Assembly: GCA_033977485.1 (NCBI GenBank)
Contig: CM066988.1
Location: 141,863,359 to 141,927,358, forward strand
Length of the DNA stretch: 64,000 nt
Direction of reading: 5' to 3'
DNA from: Hydrangea macrophylla
Taxonomy: Eukaryota > Streptophyta > Magnoliopsida > Cornales > Hydrangeaceae
The translations under genes and the position numbers were made by a program. The notes under the pieces were generated by a model that searched no databases, was not told the origin of the DNA, and worked only from the letters and a program-made list of their open reading frames with translations. Numbering within the stretch: position 1 is the first letter of the stretch; each line of letters begins with the position of its first letter. This document shows, piece by piece, positions 63,466-64,000 of the stretch.

Positions 63466-63996
63466 TTGCGCCCTTCCAATAGCAGATTGGCTATCGCAGT
63501 GTATGAAAATAGCTGGCACAAGTTTTGACCATCTAGGAATATCTTCTACAAAATGGCGAAGCCATTCAGCCTCTTCAGCTGCCTTGTCTAGTGCAATGAA
63601 TTCAGATTCCATTGTCGATCTAGCAATACAAGTTTGTTTTGAAGATTTCTATGATACAGCTGCACCACTAAGTGTGAAAACATATCCACTTGTAGATTTT
63701 GAATATTTTATATCGGATATCCAGTTTGCATCACTGTATCCTTCCAATACAGCTGGATATCTCATGTAGTGCAGTCCCTAATCACGTGTATATCGTAAGT
63801 ACCGCAGTACCCTTACTATCCCTTTCCAGTGTTCATCACTAGGATTACTAGTATATCTACTTAGTCTACTAACAGAATAAGCAATGTCAGGCCTTGTACA
63901 ACTCATTAAGTACATCAAACTTCCTATCACTCGAGAATATTCTAGTTGAGAAACACTCTCACCAATATTCTTAGATAGGTATAGACTTAAGTCCAC
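63238..63996 (-). pseudogene. Ty1/copia pol: RT C-terminus and RNase H, two nonsense codons
   Basis: The minus strand encodes [29 protein letters not shown], then a TAG where the family has a Tyr, then [32 protein letters not shown], then a TAG where Trp is expected. RNase H follows: TMESEFIALDKAAEEAEWLR, HCDSQSAIGRAQ, KSRHICRKHNTI, KSKDNIADLLTKGL. The order RT-RNase H at the 3' end of pol is that of copia elements. The stops make this copy non-functional. The upstream integrase and gag lie outside the window. Confidence 0.9.
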
Positions 63997-64000
63997 ATGC

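Larger units (their letters stand above)
61701..64000 (-). mobile_element. Ty1/copia retrotransposon (3' part), runs off right edge
   Basis: Reading on the minus strand from the window edge: reverse transcriptase end and RNase H (63996-63238), 0.5 kb non-coding, polypurine-like TGTAGGGGAT (62692-62701), then the 3' LTR 61701-62691. It is nested inside gypsy-like LTR D. The 5-bp flank on this side is GGTAA; its partner is outside the window. Confidence 0.85.

Overview
This is a plant nuclear window, most likely from a eudicot. It has spliced GT-AG genes of plant-only families, AT-rich introns, and about half or more of its length in plant transposable elements (MULE, PIF/Harbinger, hAT, CACTA, Ty1/copia, Ty3/gypsy, a Cassandra-like LTR, LINE and SINE pieces). 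Nothing in the sequence fixes the species. All calls come from reading the sequence; no database search was run.

Three host genes can be spliced by hand into complete, plausible proteins. (1) 8313-11480 (+): a RopGEF (PRONE-type guanine nucleotide exchange factor for ROP GTPases), 7 exons, 553 aa. (2) 12225 or 12046 to 14156 (-): an ABI-like (ABIL) subunit of the SCAR/WAVE actin-nucleation complex, 7-8 exons, 232 or 252 aa, convergent with the RopGEF. (3) 25754-43609 (+): a peroxisomal beta-oxidation multifunctional protein of the AIM1 type (enoyl-CoA hydratase plus L-3-hydroxyacyl-CoA dehydrogenase), 18 exons, 724 aa. The AIM1 frame is intact although introns 13, 15 and 16 are swollen to 6.1, 1.4 and 4.3 kb by nested transposons. 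RopGEF and ABIL act in the same ROP-to-actin pathway; AIM1 is unrelated metabolism.

Layout. 1-1866: no gene, one MITE. 1867-7817: a 5.95-kb Mutator-like element with 1.2-kb near-identical terminal inverted repeats and a perfect 9-bp target duplication, carrying a decayed FAR1-type transposase and a GRF zinc-finger ORF. 8313-14156: RopGEF/ABIL pair. 14.4-25.4 kb: retroposons, MITEs and two Ty3/gypsy-like LTRs. 25.75-43.6 kb: AIM1. 43.6-49.3 kb: LINE piece, orphan CACTA end, broken LTRs. 49276-51847: a solo LTR with a perfect TSD. 52-56.5 kb: SINE-like unit, MITEs and larger TIR elements. 56484-59604: a PIF/Harbinger element whose transposase has one nonsense codon and whose second ORF is truncated. 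59.66-59.90 kb: a Cassandra-type LTR with 5S rRNA-like sequence. 60067-64000: a gypsy-like LTR interrupted by a Ty1/copia element that runs off the right edge.

The least expected signals are: arrays of short palindromic words, each with its own sequence, inside four gypsy-like LTRs; two tiny retroposition scars (TTAGC-type tail plus poly-A bounded by target duplications) that share a tail with a longer retroposon nearby; and the convergent RopGEF-ABIL pair.
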